A stretch of DNA of 8,191 bases from Peptococcaceae bacterium (GCA_031264885.1 JAISDM010000255.1:1-8191), one strand, 5' to 3'; shown: positions 1-6,263, numbered from the stretch's first letter. Made by a program: numbers and translations. Notes: generated from the sequence alone by a model not told the origin.

Positions 1-282
1 CTCGACCGTTATATGGACGAGGCCGGCTACGCGTCCGTCAACGATTTTTGCGGCGCCGCCCTCAAGCATGTGCTGGGACCGAACGAAATGGTTTATGCGG
101 ACGTCGCCGCCTGGATAGACCCGGAGAAGTGTGTGAACTGCCGCAAATGTACGAAGCTGGCCGCTTGCGACGCGATTGAGGTCGGCTCGGAGAAATGCGG
201 CGTCAACGCGGACGTGTGCGTCGGCTGCGGATTGTGCGCCGGGATATGTCCGTCGGGAGCAATCAGCATGAGAACCCGGTAG
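1..282 (+). CDS. PreA/dihydropyrimidine dehydrogenase-like protein, C-terminal part (5' end outside window)
   Basis: The frame is open from base 1 and ends at TAG 280-282, giving 93 residues of a C-terminus. It has a linker resembling the end of the dihydroorotate/dihydropyrimidine dehydrogenase barrel (GYASVNDFCGAAL), followed by a two-cluster ferredoxin domain. The second cluster motif is canonical, CVGCGLCAGICP (C-x2-C-x2-C-x3-C-P). The first is CVNCRKCTKLAAC, with five residues rather than three before the last Cys. In PreA and in the C-terminus of eukaryotic dihydropyrimidine dehydrogenase, such a domain passes electrons between 4Fe-4S clusters and an FMN site that reduces a ring C=C bond. 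By inference this is a cytosolic ring or enone reductase, with substrate unknown. Only the ferredoxin part is visible, so another Fe-S oxidoreductase with the same tail is possible. It lies 41 bases before the LeuC-like gene and is probably co-transcribed with it. Confidence 0.72.
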   Translation, partial: LDRYMDEAGYASVNDFCGAALKHVLGPNEMVYADVAAWIDPEKCVNCRKCTKLAACDAIEVGSEKCGVNADVCVGCGLCAGICPSGAISMRTR

Positions 283-323
283 TGAAGTTTCGTAACTATA
301 TACAGGAAGGAAGGGTGGCGCGT

Positions 324-1568
324 ATGACCATAACGGAAAAAATCATGGCGAGGGCCGCCGGGCTCAGCAGTGTGACTCCCGGCGAGATCGTGGATGTTCA
401 AGTGGACCGCGTATTCTCCCACGAAAAATTAGGTCCCCTGTTTTTTGACAAATTCAGGGAGCTGGGGCTGACGGTGTGGGATAAGGAAAGAGCGATTCTT
501 TTTGCGGATCACGGCAATCCTCCCAGCAAAGCGTCGGACGCGGACTTGATTGTCAAGACGGGCAAATTTGCCGAAGACTATGAACTCCCGTTCTATAACG
601 GCGAAGGCATTTGCCATCAGCTGATGCCGGAAAAAGGCTATGTGCTTCCGGGCACGGTGGTGGTGGGAACCGACTCTCATACCACCACATATGGGGCTTT
701 GGGCGCGTTTTCCACAGGTTTCGGGTCTACGGAGACCGCCTGGATATTCAATAAAGGGAAAATATGGATGAAGGTGCCCCACACCTTGCTGTTTAAGGTG
801 AGCGGTAAGCTGGGCGCGGGCGTCATGGGCAAGGATCTGGCGCTTCATATTATGAAGCTGCTGGGGCCGGACGGCGCGAATTACCGGGCTATAGAATATA
901 CCGGCGGCGCGGTGAAGGCGCTGAGCCTGGACGGACGCATGTCCGTTTGCAATATGGCTGTGGAGGCCGGCGCGAAGAACGGCGTCATTGAAGCCGACGG
1001 GAAGGTGGAGGCGTTTTTGAAAGGCCGGACGGATCAGGCATACGAGATGGTCAAGTCGGATCCGGACGCCGTCTACGAAAAGGTCTTTGAGATCGACGGG
1101 GATTCTTTGCCCCCGACGGTGGCGCTGCCGGGCAGCTCGTCCAATTCCGCGCCTGTGGGGGAAGCGGTGGGGACGCCCTTTACCAGGGCGCTGCTGGGCA
1201 CCTGCACAAACGGGCGGATGGAAGATTTCCGCGTCGCGGCGGCGATCCTGAAAGGCCGGAAGGTACATTCCAAGGTGCGTTTGCAGGTGATTCCCGCGTC
1301 ACGCGGCATTTTTCGGCAATGTATTGACGAAGGGCTGGTTCAGATCTTTTTGGACGCCGGCGCCATATGGTGCAACCCGAATTGCGGCCCCTGCGCGGGG
1401 GGACATTACGGTCTGCTCGGCAAAGACGAGGTGTGTGTGAGTACGTCCAACCGCAACATGCCGGGGCGGATGGGGGACAGCTCCGCTAAGATATTCCTGG
1501 CGTCGCCCGCTGTTGTGGCGGCGTCCGCGGTGAACGGCAAAATTACGGATCCGAGAGATTATTTGTGA
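324..1568 (+). CDS. LeuC-like aconitase-superfamily hydro-lyase, large subunit (Fe-S type)
   Basis: This is a 414-residue protein, the usual length for the large subunit of 3-isopropylmalate dehydratase/homoaconitase-type enzymes (LeuC, HacA, DmdA), which move water across a hydroxyacid using a 4Fe-4S cluster. All landmarks are present: Asp62-His63, the Asp117-Ser118-His119 motif (GTDSHTTTYGALG), Glu191 in IEYTGG, cluster cysteines Cys294 (GTCTNGR), Cys354 and Cys357 (CGPC), and the substrate-carboxylate arginines Arg377 and Arg382 (NRNMPGR). The start at 324 is chosen because it begins with the family's typical TEKIMARAAG, follows GGAAGGG at 309-315 by 8 bases, and does not overlap the upstream gene; the open frame itself extends to 195. 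The small subunit gene follows 17 bases after the stop. By inference this is the catalytic large subunit of a cytosolic heterodimer. The substrate (isopropylmalate, homocitrate, dimethylmalate, citramalate or another) cannot be told from motifs, and no other leucine gene is nearby. Confidence 0.9.
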   Translation: MTITEKIMARAAGLSSVTPGEIVDVQVDRVFSHEKLGPLFFDKFRELGLTVWDKERAILFADHGNPPSKASDADLIVKTGKFAEDYELPFYNGEGICHQLMPEKGYVLPGTVVVGTDSHTTTYGALGAFSTGFGSTETAWIFNKGKIWMKVPHTLLFKVSGKLGAGVMGKDLALHIMKLLGPDGANYRAIEYTGGAVKALSLDGRMSVCNMAVEAGAKNGVIEADGKVEAFLKGRTDQAYEMVKSDPDAVYEKVFEIDGDSLPPTVALPGSSSNSAPVGEAVGTPFTRALLGTCTNGRMEDFRVAAAILKGRKVHSKVRLQVIPASRGIFRQCIDEGLVQIFLDAGAIWCNPNCGPCAGGHYGLLGKDEVCVSTSNRNMPGRMGDSSAKIFLASPAVVAASAVNGKITDPRDYL

Positions 1569-1585
1569 GGTGGAGGTGACGGGAT

Positions 1586-2086
1586 ATGGTCATTAAAGAC
1601 AGAGTGCTTGAAGTCTATCCGGACAATGTGTCCGCCGAGCTGATCGCCCATACGCGGTATATCACCGCGTTGACGCCTCAGATACTGGGAGACGCGGCGA
1701 TGCTGGCCGTCGATCCGGATTTTCACGCGAAACTGAAGAACGGGGGCGTCATGGCGGCAGGCTGGAATTTTGGCTGCAACTCCAGCCGCGAATGGGCGCC
1801 GGCGGCGTTGTATCATTCAGGGGTTAAGCTGCTGATCGCCAGGAGCTTCGCGCGTATTTTTTACCGCAGCGCCATCAACATCGGGCTGGTCATCATGGAA
1901 TGTCCCAATATTACGGAATGGGTCAAACGGGGGGACGAACTGGAGACGGATGTGGCCACAGGCGCAATACGCAATATAACCGCTGGCGTCAGCGGAAAAG
2001 GGACGGTGCTGCCGGAATCCCTCCTGCGGATCATGACCGCGGGCGGGCTTATGGAAGTGCTGAAAGCGGAATCAGGAAAGAAGTGA
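1586..2086 (+). CDS. LeuD-like aconitase-superfamily hydro-lyase, small subunit (catalytic type)
   Basis: This 166-residue protein matches the swivel-domain subunit of LeuCD/homoaconitase enzymes in length and order. The catalytic loop is NFGCNSSREWAP at 61-72. Ser66, Ser67, Arg68 and Glu69 match the family's GSSRE, whose first Ser is the catalytic base and whose Arg binds substrate in aconitase. The His usually after Glu is Trp70, and the Gly before Ser66 is Asn65. SFARIFYRSAINIGL follows at 87-101, typical of LeuD. The N-terminal DNIDTD-type motif is altered to DNVSAELI, and the specificity-loop area reads RYITA where LeuD-type proteins usually have RYL plus variable residues, so the substrate probably differs from isopropylmalate (inference). 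A strong GGAGGTGA at 1572-1579 sits 6 bases before the ATG. It should pair with the large subunit encoded just upstream. Its stop overlaps the next start (TGATG). Confidence 0.88.
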   Translation: MVIKDRVLEVYPDNVSAELIAHTRYITALTPQILGDAAMLAVDPDFHAKLKNGGVMAAGWNFGCNSSREWAPAALYHSGVKLLIARSFARIFYRSAINIGLVIMECPNITEWVKRGDELETDVATGAIRNITAGVSGKGTVLPESLLRIMTAGGLMEVLKAESGKK

Positions 2087-3201
2087 TGGATGTGCGAACC
2101 GATGGGACAGACATATTGCGGCAAATGGCGGATCAATGTTCCGCGGAGGCGGCTTTGGTTTACAGCTGCGCGTGGCGCAAGGAGAATTTCCGTTATTTGG
2201 CCGGCGTAAACTTTTATGGACCCAACGCCATGATATTGTATGCGCGGGGAGCGGATAAGACCTACATTCTTCTGTCGTCTCCCTATGACAGGGGCCGGGT
2301 TGCGGCCGCCGCCGGCGAAGCGGCGGAAATCATCCTTTCGGCCGGAGACAGCGGCGCCGCTCTTGCCGCGCTGCTGCGTTCCCACGGGATCTCCCGCGCC
2401 GCCGTCTCAAGCGGCGGGCTTCTGCCGGCTCAGCTGGCGGCGGCAGTCAGAGGCGCCGGGACAGAGATAAGGGCCGCGGAAGGGTATATTGAGAAAAAAC
2501 GCTGGCGCAAGACCCCGGAGGAGGTCGAATGTCTGAGGAAGGCCGTGAATTTGGCGGACAGAGCGTTTCCGGTGTTCGTGGATTCGATTGCCCGGGGGCT
2601 GAATGAGTTTGAGATTGTGGCGGAGGTTGAATACGCGCTCAAGAAGATGGGCGCGGAGGATAATTTTATGCTGATTTCCACCGGCCAGACCGAGGTGTTC
2701 GGCATGACGCCGCCCCAGGGGCGCGCCGCCAAGCCCGGCGACTTGGTTTTGACGGAATTAACGCCGCAGCTGGATGGCTGGTGGTGTCAAATATGCCGGA
2801 CGGTGGTCAAGGGCGCCGCCAGCGCGGTACAGCGCAGGATTTTTGATGTTTTTATGGAGGCTGAGGAAGCCGGCCTGGCGTTGGTAAAGCCTGGAACGAA
2901 CATCCACGATGTCGCCAAAGCGGAAAATGACGTGTTCCGGAAATACGGCTATGGAGAATACATCACCCCGCAATATACCCGGGTGCGCGGTCACGGGCAC
3001 GGCATGCACTTTGACGAGGCGCCGGTGATCAACGAAGGGGTTGATTTCGTCATTGAAGAAGGCATGGTTATTGTGGTGCATCCCAATACGTATAACCCGG
3101 AGACGGGGTACATGGTACTGGGGGATCCTGTGGTTGTGACAAAGGAAGGAAACCGGATGCTGTCAACGACGGAGCGCAAGCTCTTTGAAGCCGGCGTCTG
3201 A
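2086..3201 (+). CDS. M24-fold protein (creatinase/aminopeptidase P family) lacking most metal ligands
   Basis: This 371-residue protein has an N-terminal creatinase-type domain (about 1-140) and a C-terminal pita-bread M24 domain (about 145-371). The frame is recognisable from PGDLVL, CRTVVKG, RGHGHGM, EEGMVIVV and DPVVVT. Mapping the five family metal ligands (Asp, Asp, His, Glu, Glu) gives Glu224, Gln235, His303, His332 and Gly346, so only the His is kept. A normal di-metal peptidase site is therefore unlikely. Creatinase and some relatives use this fold without metal to hydrolyse C-N bonds, which is the better guess (inference). The start at 2086 overlaps the preceding stop in TGATG and has AGGAAAG at 2074-2080; the longer open frame from 1900 only overlaps the LeuD-like gene. 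It is probably translationally coupled to that gene. A non-catalytic role is equally possible. Confidence 0.85.
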   Translation: MDVRTDGTDILRQMADQCSAEAALVYSCAWRKENFRYLAGVNFYGPNAMILYARGADKTYILLSSPYDRGRVAAAAGEAAEIILSAGDSGAALAALLRSHGISRAAVSSGGLLPAQLAAAVRGAGTEIRAAEGYIEKKRWRKTPEEVECLRKAVNLADRAFPVFVDSIARGLNEFEIVAEVEYALKKMGAEDNFMLISTGQTEVFGMTPPQGRAAKPGDLVLTELTPQLDGWWCQICRTVVKGAASAVQRRIFDVFMEAEEAGLALVKPGTNIHDVAKAENDVFRKYGYGEYITPQYTRVRGHGHGMHFDEAPVINEGVDFVIEEGMVIVVHPNTYNPETGYMVLGDPVVVTKEGNRMLSTTERKLFEAGV

Positions 3202-3252
3202 CCGGATGGGCTTGTCCGGACAGAACGCCGGGCGGGGACAGATGGAGGCGCC

Positions 3253-3290
3253 GGAGACAGCCGGAGATACTGGAGACATCGGAGACAGCC
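3253..3290 (+). repeat. Degenerate tandem repeat, four 9-10 base GGAGAYA units
   Basis: Four consecutive units begin at 3253 (GGAGACAGCC), 3263 (GGAGATACT), 3272 (GGAGACATC) and 3281 (GGAGACAGCC). A weaker fifth, GAAGACCGGA, follows. They lie in the 114-base gap between the two M24-fold genes. Each unit holds a purine-rich GGAGA that resembles a ribosome binding site, but no start codon follows closely until the true GGAGG at 3303-3307. The function is unknown, and replication slippage is a sufficient explanation. Confidence 0.7.
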
Positions 3291-3302
3291 GAAGACCGGA
3301 CT

Positions 3303-3307
3303 GGAGG
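3303..3307 (+). promoter_or_regulatory. Ribosome binding site deciding the start of the second M24-fold gene
   Basis: GGAGG lies 8 bases before ATG 3316. A second in-frame ATG at 3331 has only a weaker GGGG-rich stretch (3321-3326) in front, so 3316 is preferred. Confidence 0.7.
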
Positions 3308-3315
3308 ATAAAGGG

Positions 3316-4347
3316 ATGAAAAGGGGTTATATGGACCGAAACGCCGCGCTGACGCCGGACGGCATGCTGCGGGCCCGCCGGTTGGAACTGGCCGCCTGCG
3401 TCAGAGAATACGGCGCCAAGGCCGCCATGATCTATGGCGACACGGCCAGCGCGGATGAGCTGCAATATCTGGCCGGGGTCGGGCCTTACTGGAATAACGC
3501 GGTCTGTGTCGTCGATCCGGAGGGCGGACGGTATATTGTGTCGGGCATGACGGCGCGGGTGAACTTCTGGGTGGCAATGATGAGCGGCGCGGACCGGAAT
3601 GAGATCCGGTCGGCGGGCCCGAGTTTGAGCAAGGCGACGGCCGAGTATCTGAAAGCCACTTATGGCGGCGGTCTGCTGGGCGTCGTCGGGCGCTATTTTC
3701 CGGAGGAAACGCTGAAGGCGGTTGAAGCGGAAGGGTTCACGGCGGTTTCGTTGGACGAGGCCATGCGCCAGCGGCTGATGAGGCGGGACGAGGGATCCAA
3801 CGCCACGCGGCGGAAGGGCGTTGAGCTGATGAAGCGGGCGGTTGCGGAGGCGATGGCGGGCGCCGGACCGGATCGGCGAACGATGCAGGAAGCCGCGGCG
3901 GATGTGGAGTACGCCTGCCGCCGGGCCGGGGCCATGGACACCGTGATTCTCGCGGGAGACCGGAACCTTTGCTTTTTTAAGGCGCCGGACCGGGCGCCGG
4001 ACGGGCCGTGGACACTGTTCGCGTTGCTCCAGTATCTCGGCGAGTGGCTGGTCGTCGCCAGAAATTCCGATCCCGCTTTGAACGCGGAAGCCTTTGCCGC
4101 GCGGGACGCGCTTCTGAAAAGAATTACGCCGGGAACCGCGGCTGTGTCGACCGGCAGGCAGGGATGGGAAGCGGACATATGTCCCCAGGTGCGCTCAGAC
4201 CACGCCGCGTGGGACGGCGGGGACCACGGCGCGCTTTGGCGGGGGCAGACGGCAAGCCTGCGGATTCTCTGCCGCGGCCGCGGGATATTGATTGAGGATA
4301 TGATTTTGATTGAAGCCGGCGGGGCGGAGGTCTTGACGGACATTTGA
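3316..4347 (+). CDS. Degenerate M24-fold protein, probable pseudoenzyme
   Basis: This 343-residue protein keeps the two-domain M24 plan but little of the active site. The N-terminal part (about 15-155) looks like a creatinase N-terminal domain (LTPDGMLRARRLEL, ELQYLAGVG). The C-terminal half keeps the helical start (about 165-205) and a closing strand, ILIEDMILIEAGGAEVLT, at 324-341, which matches the M24 ending with its last metal Glu (Glu327). The segment that should carry both metal Asp residues reads LFALLQYLGEWLVVARN; the aligned positions are about Phe235 and Val246, with only the Arg after them kept. The second-last Glu position aligns roughly with Arg316. By sight it is a paralog-like partner of the M24 gene just upstream and could form a heterodimer with it (inference), since family members are commonly dimeric. 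The frame is intact with no internal stop. The homology call rests on motifs, so it is less certain than its neighbour. Confidence 0.68.
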   Translation: MKRGYMDRNAALTPDGMLRARRLELAACVREYGAKAAMIYGDTASADELQYLAGVGPYWNNAVCVVDPEGGRYIVSGMTARVNFWVAMMSGADRNEIRSAGPSLSKATAEYLKATYGGGLLGVVGRYFPEETLKAVEAEGFTAVSLDEAMRQRLMRRDEGSNATRRKGVELMKRAVAEAMAGAGPDRRTMQEAAADVEYACRRAGAMDTVILAGDRNLCFFKAPDRAPDGPWTLFALLQYLGEWLVVARNSDPALNAEAFAARDALLKRITPGTAAVSTGRQGWEADICPQVRSDHAAWDGGDHGALWRGQTASLRILCRGRGILIEDMILIEAGGAEVLTDI

Positions 4348-4365
4348 CGGACATTTGACGGACGT
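4333..4365 (+). repeat. Three tandem copies of an 11-base unit across a stop codon
   Basis: TTGACGGACAT occurs at 4333-4343 and 4344-4354, and TTGACGGACGT at 4355-4365. The first copy encodes the last residues of the M24-fold protein, and its stop TGA (4345-4347) is inside the second copy. Because the period is 11, a TGA falls in each reading frame within a short stretch (4345, 4356 and 4367). This looks like a slippage expansion at a gene end. TTGACG also resembles a -35 box, but no good -10 sits at the right distance. Confidence 0.85.
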
Positions 4366-4400
4366 CTGAGGGGCGCCGGGATTAAAAATAAAGCGTCCGG

Positions 4401-4405
4401 GGAGG
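4401..4405 (+). promoter_or_regulatory. Ribosome binding site of the second LeuC-like gene
   Basis: GGAGG ends 5 bases before ATG 4411 and 8 bases before ATG 4414. Four in-frame ATGs (4411, 4414, 4420, 4426) crowd the start. Spacing alone slightly favours 4414; 4411 is kept as the longest form. Confidence 0.65.
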
Positions 4406-4410
4406 AAAAT

Positions 4411-5673
4411 ATGATGCCGATGAATATGATCGAAAAAATTCTCGCGAGGGCCAGCGGACGCGAGAGCGTAGCGCCCGGGGATGTGGTCGTGGCCAATGTG
4501 GATACGGAATTGCTTCACGATTTGAGCGGATACATAACGGCGAGGGTCTTCGAAAACGAAGTGAAACGGCCCATGCGCTATCCGGACCGCGTCGCTTTGG
4601 TTTTTGACCATCACTTCTCCCCGCCCAATGAGGAACGCGCGCGGATCCTCGAGATCAACCGGAATTTTGCGAAAAAACACGGCGCCAGGCTCTATGACTG
4701 CGGATCCGGCAACATCCATCATGTCGGCGTCCGAAAGGGCATGATCCGTCCGGGGACGGTGGTCGTCGGCTCCGACAGCCATACGCCGGTTCACGGCGCG
4801 CTGGGATGCTTCGCGGCCGGTCTCGGGAACAACTCTCACGCGGGCACGGTGATGCCCTTTGGCAAGGCGTGGTTTATGACGCCGCATACGGTCAAGGTGG
4901 AGCTGTTTGGCGATAACAGGCGCAAGGCCGTTCCCCGGGATGTGGCGCTGTGGCTGACGGGGCGGATAGGAGAGGGCGGCGCGGTGTACAAGGCGCTGCA
5001 TTTTACGGGGGAATATATTCGGAATCTGGATGTATGGGATCGCTGGCTGTTTCCGCTCATAACCATTGATGTGGGCGGGAAATGCGGTTTTATCGACCCG
5101 GACGAGAAGACGGTCCGCTTTGTTCAAACGATGACGGATCAGACCTTTGAGCCGCTGTACTCGGATCCGGACTGCGTGTATGAGTCTGTGATCAGCTGCG
5201 ATATAAGCGATATTGAGCCTCAGGTGGCGGCGTCGCCGACGCTGGGCAATGTGAAGCCGGTGGGCGGTTTCGCCGGGAGGCCCGTGCAATGGGCGGAACT
5301 CGGCGGCCACGGCGGAGGGCGCATTGAGGACATGCGTCAGGCGGCGGAAATATTGAAAGGCCGGCACATCTATCCGGGGGTAAAATTTAATGTGGTTCCT
5401 TCCAGCCGGGAAGTCTTTGCGGAGGCGGTGGCGGAGGGACTTGTGGGAACGCTGTTTGACGCCGGGTGTACCTGGTTCCCGCCCAGCGCGGGATCCAATC
5501 AGGCCATCAATATGGGCGCCATGGCGGAAACCGAAGCGATGATATCCACGCAGGCGCGCAATTTCCCTGGCCGCAACGGCAGTCCCAAGGCTGTGATGTA
5601 CCTGGCGTCGGCGTATACTGTGGCCGCGTCCGCTTTAAAGGGCTGTGTCGCGGATCCGCGGGAGTATTTATGA
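4411..5673 (+). CDS. LeuC-like protein lacking all Fe-S cluster cysteines
   Basis: This 420-residue protein matches the aconitase-superfamily large subunit end to end, without obvious gaps. It begins MIEKILARASG and keeps Asp66-His67, GSDSHTPVHGALG (Asp122, His124), ARNFPGR (Arg383, Arg388) and the usual C-terminus. The three cluster ligands are gone. The Cys in the family's GSCTNGR is His300 in LGGHGGGR, and the CGPC pair of the upstream paralog aligns with Ala360 and Asn363 in SAGSN. The active-site Glu of IEYTG is His197 in LHFTGE, and the Asn of NRNF is Ala382. It therefore cannot hold the normal 4Fe-4S cluster, yet it keeps substrate-binding positions. By inference it is a regulatory or structural partner, or a hydro-lyase/isomerase with different cofactor use. 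The start is 4411 or 4414. Its presumed partner starts 36 bases after the stop. Confidence is high for the fold and low for the function. Confidence 0.85.
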   Translation: MMPMNMIEKILARASGRESVAPGDVVVANVDTELLHDLSGYITARVFENEVKRPMRYPDRVALVFDHHFSPPNEERARILEINRNFAKKHGARLYDCGSGNIHHVGVRKGMIRPGTVVVGSDSHTPVHGALGCFAAGLGNNSHAGTVMPFGKAWFMTPHTVKVELFGDNRRKAVPRDVALWLTGRIGEGGAVYKALHFTGEYIRNLDVWDRWLFPLITIDVGGKCGFIDPDEKTVRFVQTMTDQTFEPLYSDPDCVYESVISCDISDIEPQVAASPTLGNVKPVGGFAGRPVQWAELGGHGGGRIEDMRQAAEILKGRHIYPGVKFNVVPSSREVFAEAVAEGLVGTLFDAGCTWFPPSAGSNQAINMGAMAETEAMISTQARNFPGRNGSPKAVMYLASAYTVAASALKGCVADPREYL

Positions 5674-5677
5674 TTTA

Positions 5678-5693
5678 AGAGGCGGCCGCCTCT
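5678..5693. promoter_or_regulatory. Perfect 16-base palindrome between the second LeuC- and LeuD-like genes
   Basis: AGAGGCGGCCGCCTCT is self-complementary and in RNA can fold as a 6-bp stem with a GGCC loop. It lies 4 bases after the large-subunit stop and just before the small-subunit ribosome binding site GGGAGG (5696-5701). The CCTC at 5689-5692 could alternatively pair with GAGG at 5698-5701, so it might tune translation of the small subunit or mark an RNA processing point. No U-tract follows, so it is not a simple terminator. The role is inferred only. Confidence 0.5.
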
Positions 5694-5709
5694 GAGGGAG
5701 GTTGATCCA

Positions 5710-6201
5710 ATGGTGTTTTCAGGACGAAGCTGGGTCTTCGGAGACAACATACCCACCGATCAGATCGTGCGCGCGGATCGTGTGCTGCTGACGGTTGAGG
5801 AAATGGCCCGGCATGTGCTGGAAAATTTGAAGCCGGAATTCGCGGCCAATGCGCAACCTGGAGATATATTGGTGGCGGGCCGGCATTTCGGGCAGTCTTC
5901 GGGCCGCGCGGTGGCGCCTAAGGCGATCAAGGCCACGGGCGTAAGCGTCGTCATAGTGGAGTACGCGTCCCGGCTGTTTTTTCGCAACAGCTTTGAAATA
6001 GGACTGCCTTTGATGGAGTGTCCGGGAATCACCGGGGGCGTTTCGGACGGAGACATAATTGAGGCGGACATGGAGACGGGCGCGGTCGTCAATCAAACGA
6101 CGGGCGCTGTATTTCAGGCGCGGTCGGTCGATCCGTTCCTGGTGAGGATGCTGAATATCGGCGGCCTGATTCCGATGGCCTCCGAGATTGAGAAAATGTA
6201 A
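5710..6201 (+). CDS. LeuD-like small subunit with altered catalytic loop
   Basis: This 163-residue protein has the full length of the LeuD swivel domain. The N-terminus is closer to the family than that of its upstream paralog: WVFGDNIPTDQIV with the DNxxTD motif, then a normal stretch to GDILVAG. The catalytic loop is changed to HFGQSSGRAVAP at 59-70. Aligned to the family's GSSRE, the first Ser (Ser64) and Arg66 remain, but the second Ser is Gly65, Glu is Ala67 and the following His is Val68. The later segment ASRLFFRNSFEIGLPLMECPGI is typical of LeuD. GGGAGG at 5696-5701 is 8 bases before the ATG. By position it should pair with the cysteine-less large subunit encoded upstream, so both halves of this pair have altered active sites. 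Cross-pairing with the first large subunit is an alternative. Confidence 0.85.
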   Translation: MVFSGRSWVFGDNIPTDQIVRADRVLLTVEEMARHVLENLKPEFAANAQPGDILVAGRHFGQSSGRAVAPKAIKATGVSVVIVEYASRLFFRNSFEIGLPLMECPGITGGVSDGDIIEADMETGAVVNQTTGAVFQARSVDPFLVRMLNIGGLIPMASEIEKM

Positions 6202-6263
6202 CGCGGCGGGCGCTGAAAGGGGGTCTGATATCTGGGAAAAGCAGCAGCGCTGCAAGGGAGGTG

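Noticed and set aside
195..323. Upstream extension of the first LeuC-like gene
   Set aside because: The extension overlaps the ferredoxin-type coding sequence in another frame, and the family N-terminus starts at ATG 324 with a ribosome binding site.
283..323. TATATA-like -10 box before the first LeuC-like gene
   Set aside because: No -35-like hexamer is present about 17 bases upstream, and the gap is only 41 bases within an apparent operon.
1900..2085. Upstream extension of the first M24-fold gene
   Set aside because: It would overlap the LeuD-like gene by nearly 190 bases. Its sequence is low-quality (GGRTGDGCGHRR-like), and the ATG at 2086 overlaps the stop in the usual TGATG manner.
3202..3219. 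Hairpin CCGGA/TCCGG just after the first M24-fold gene as a terminator
   Set aside because: The stem is 5 bp with an 8-base loop and no T-run follows.
4195..5367. Long open frame on the minus strand (390 codons), with others at 429-1268 and 5719-6255
   Set aside because: They lie antisense to well-recognised LeuC/LeuD-like genes. Their translations are rich in Arg, His and Pro with no family motifs, as expected for shadow frames in GC-rich coding DNA.
1055..5660. Frequent GGATCC/CGGATCCG sites
   Set aside because: They mostly reflect recurrent Asp-Pro or Asp-Pro-Asp codons (GAT CCG GA) in coding sequence and show no regular spacing.
4411..6201. Calling the second LeuC/LeuD-like pair pseudogenes
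   Set aside because: Both frames are full-length and uninterrupted, have strong ribosome binding sites and keep many family motifs. The changes are focused at the active site rather than spread as in decay.
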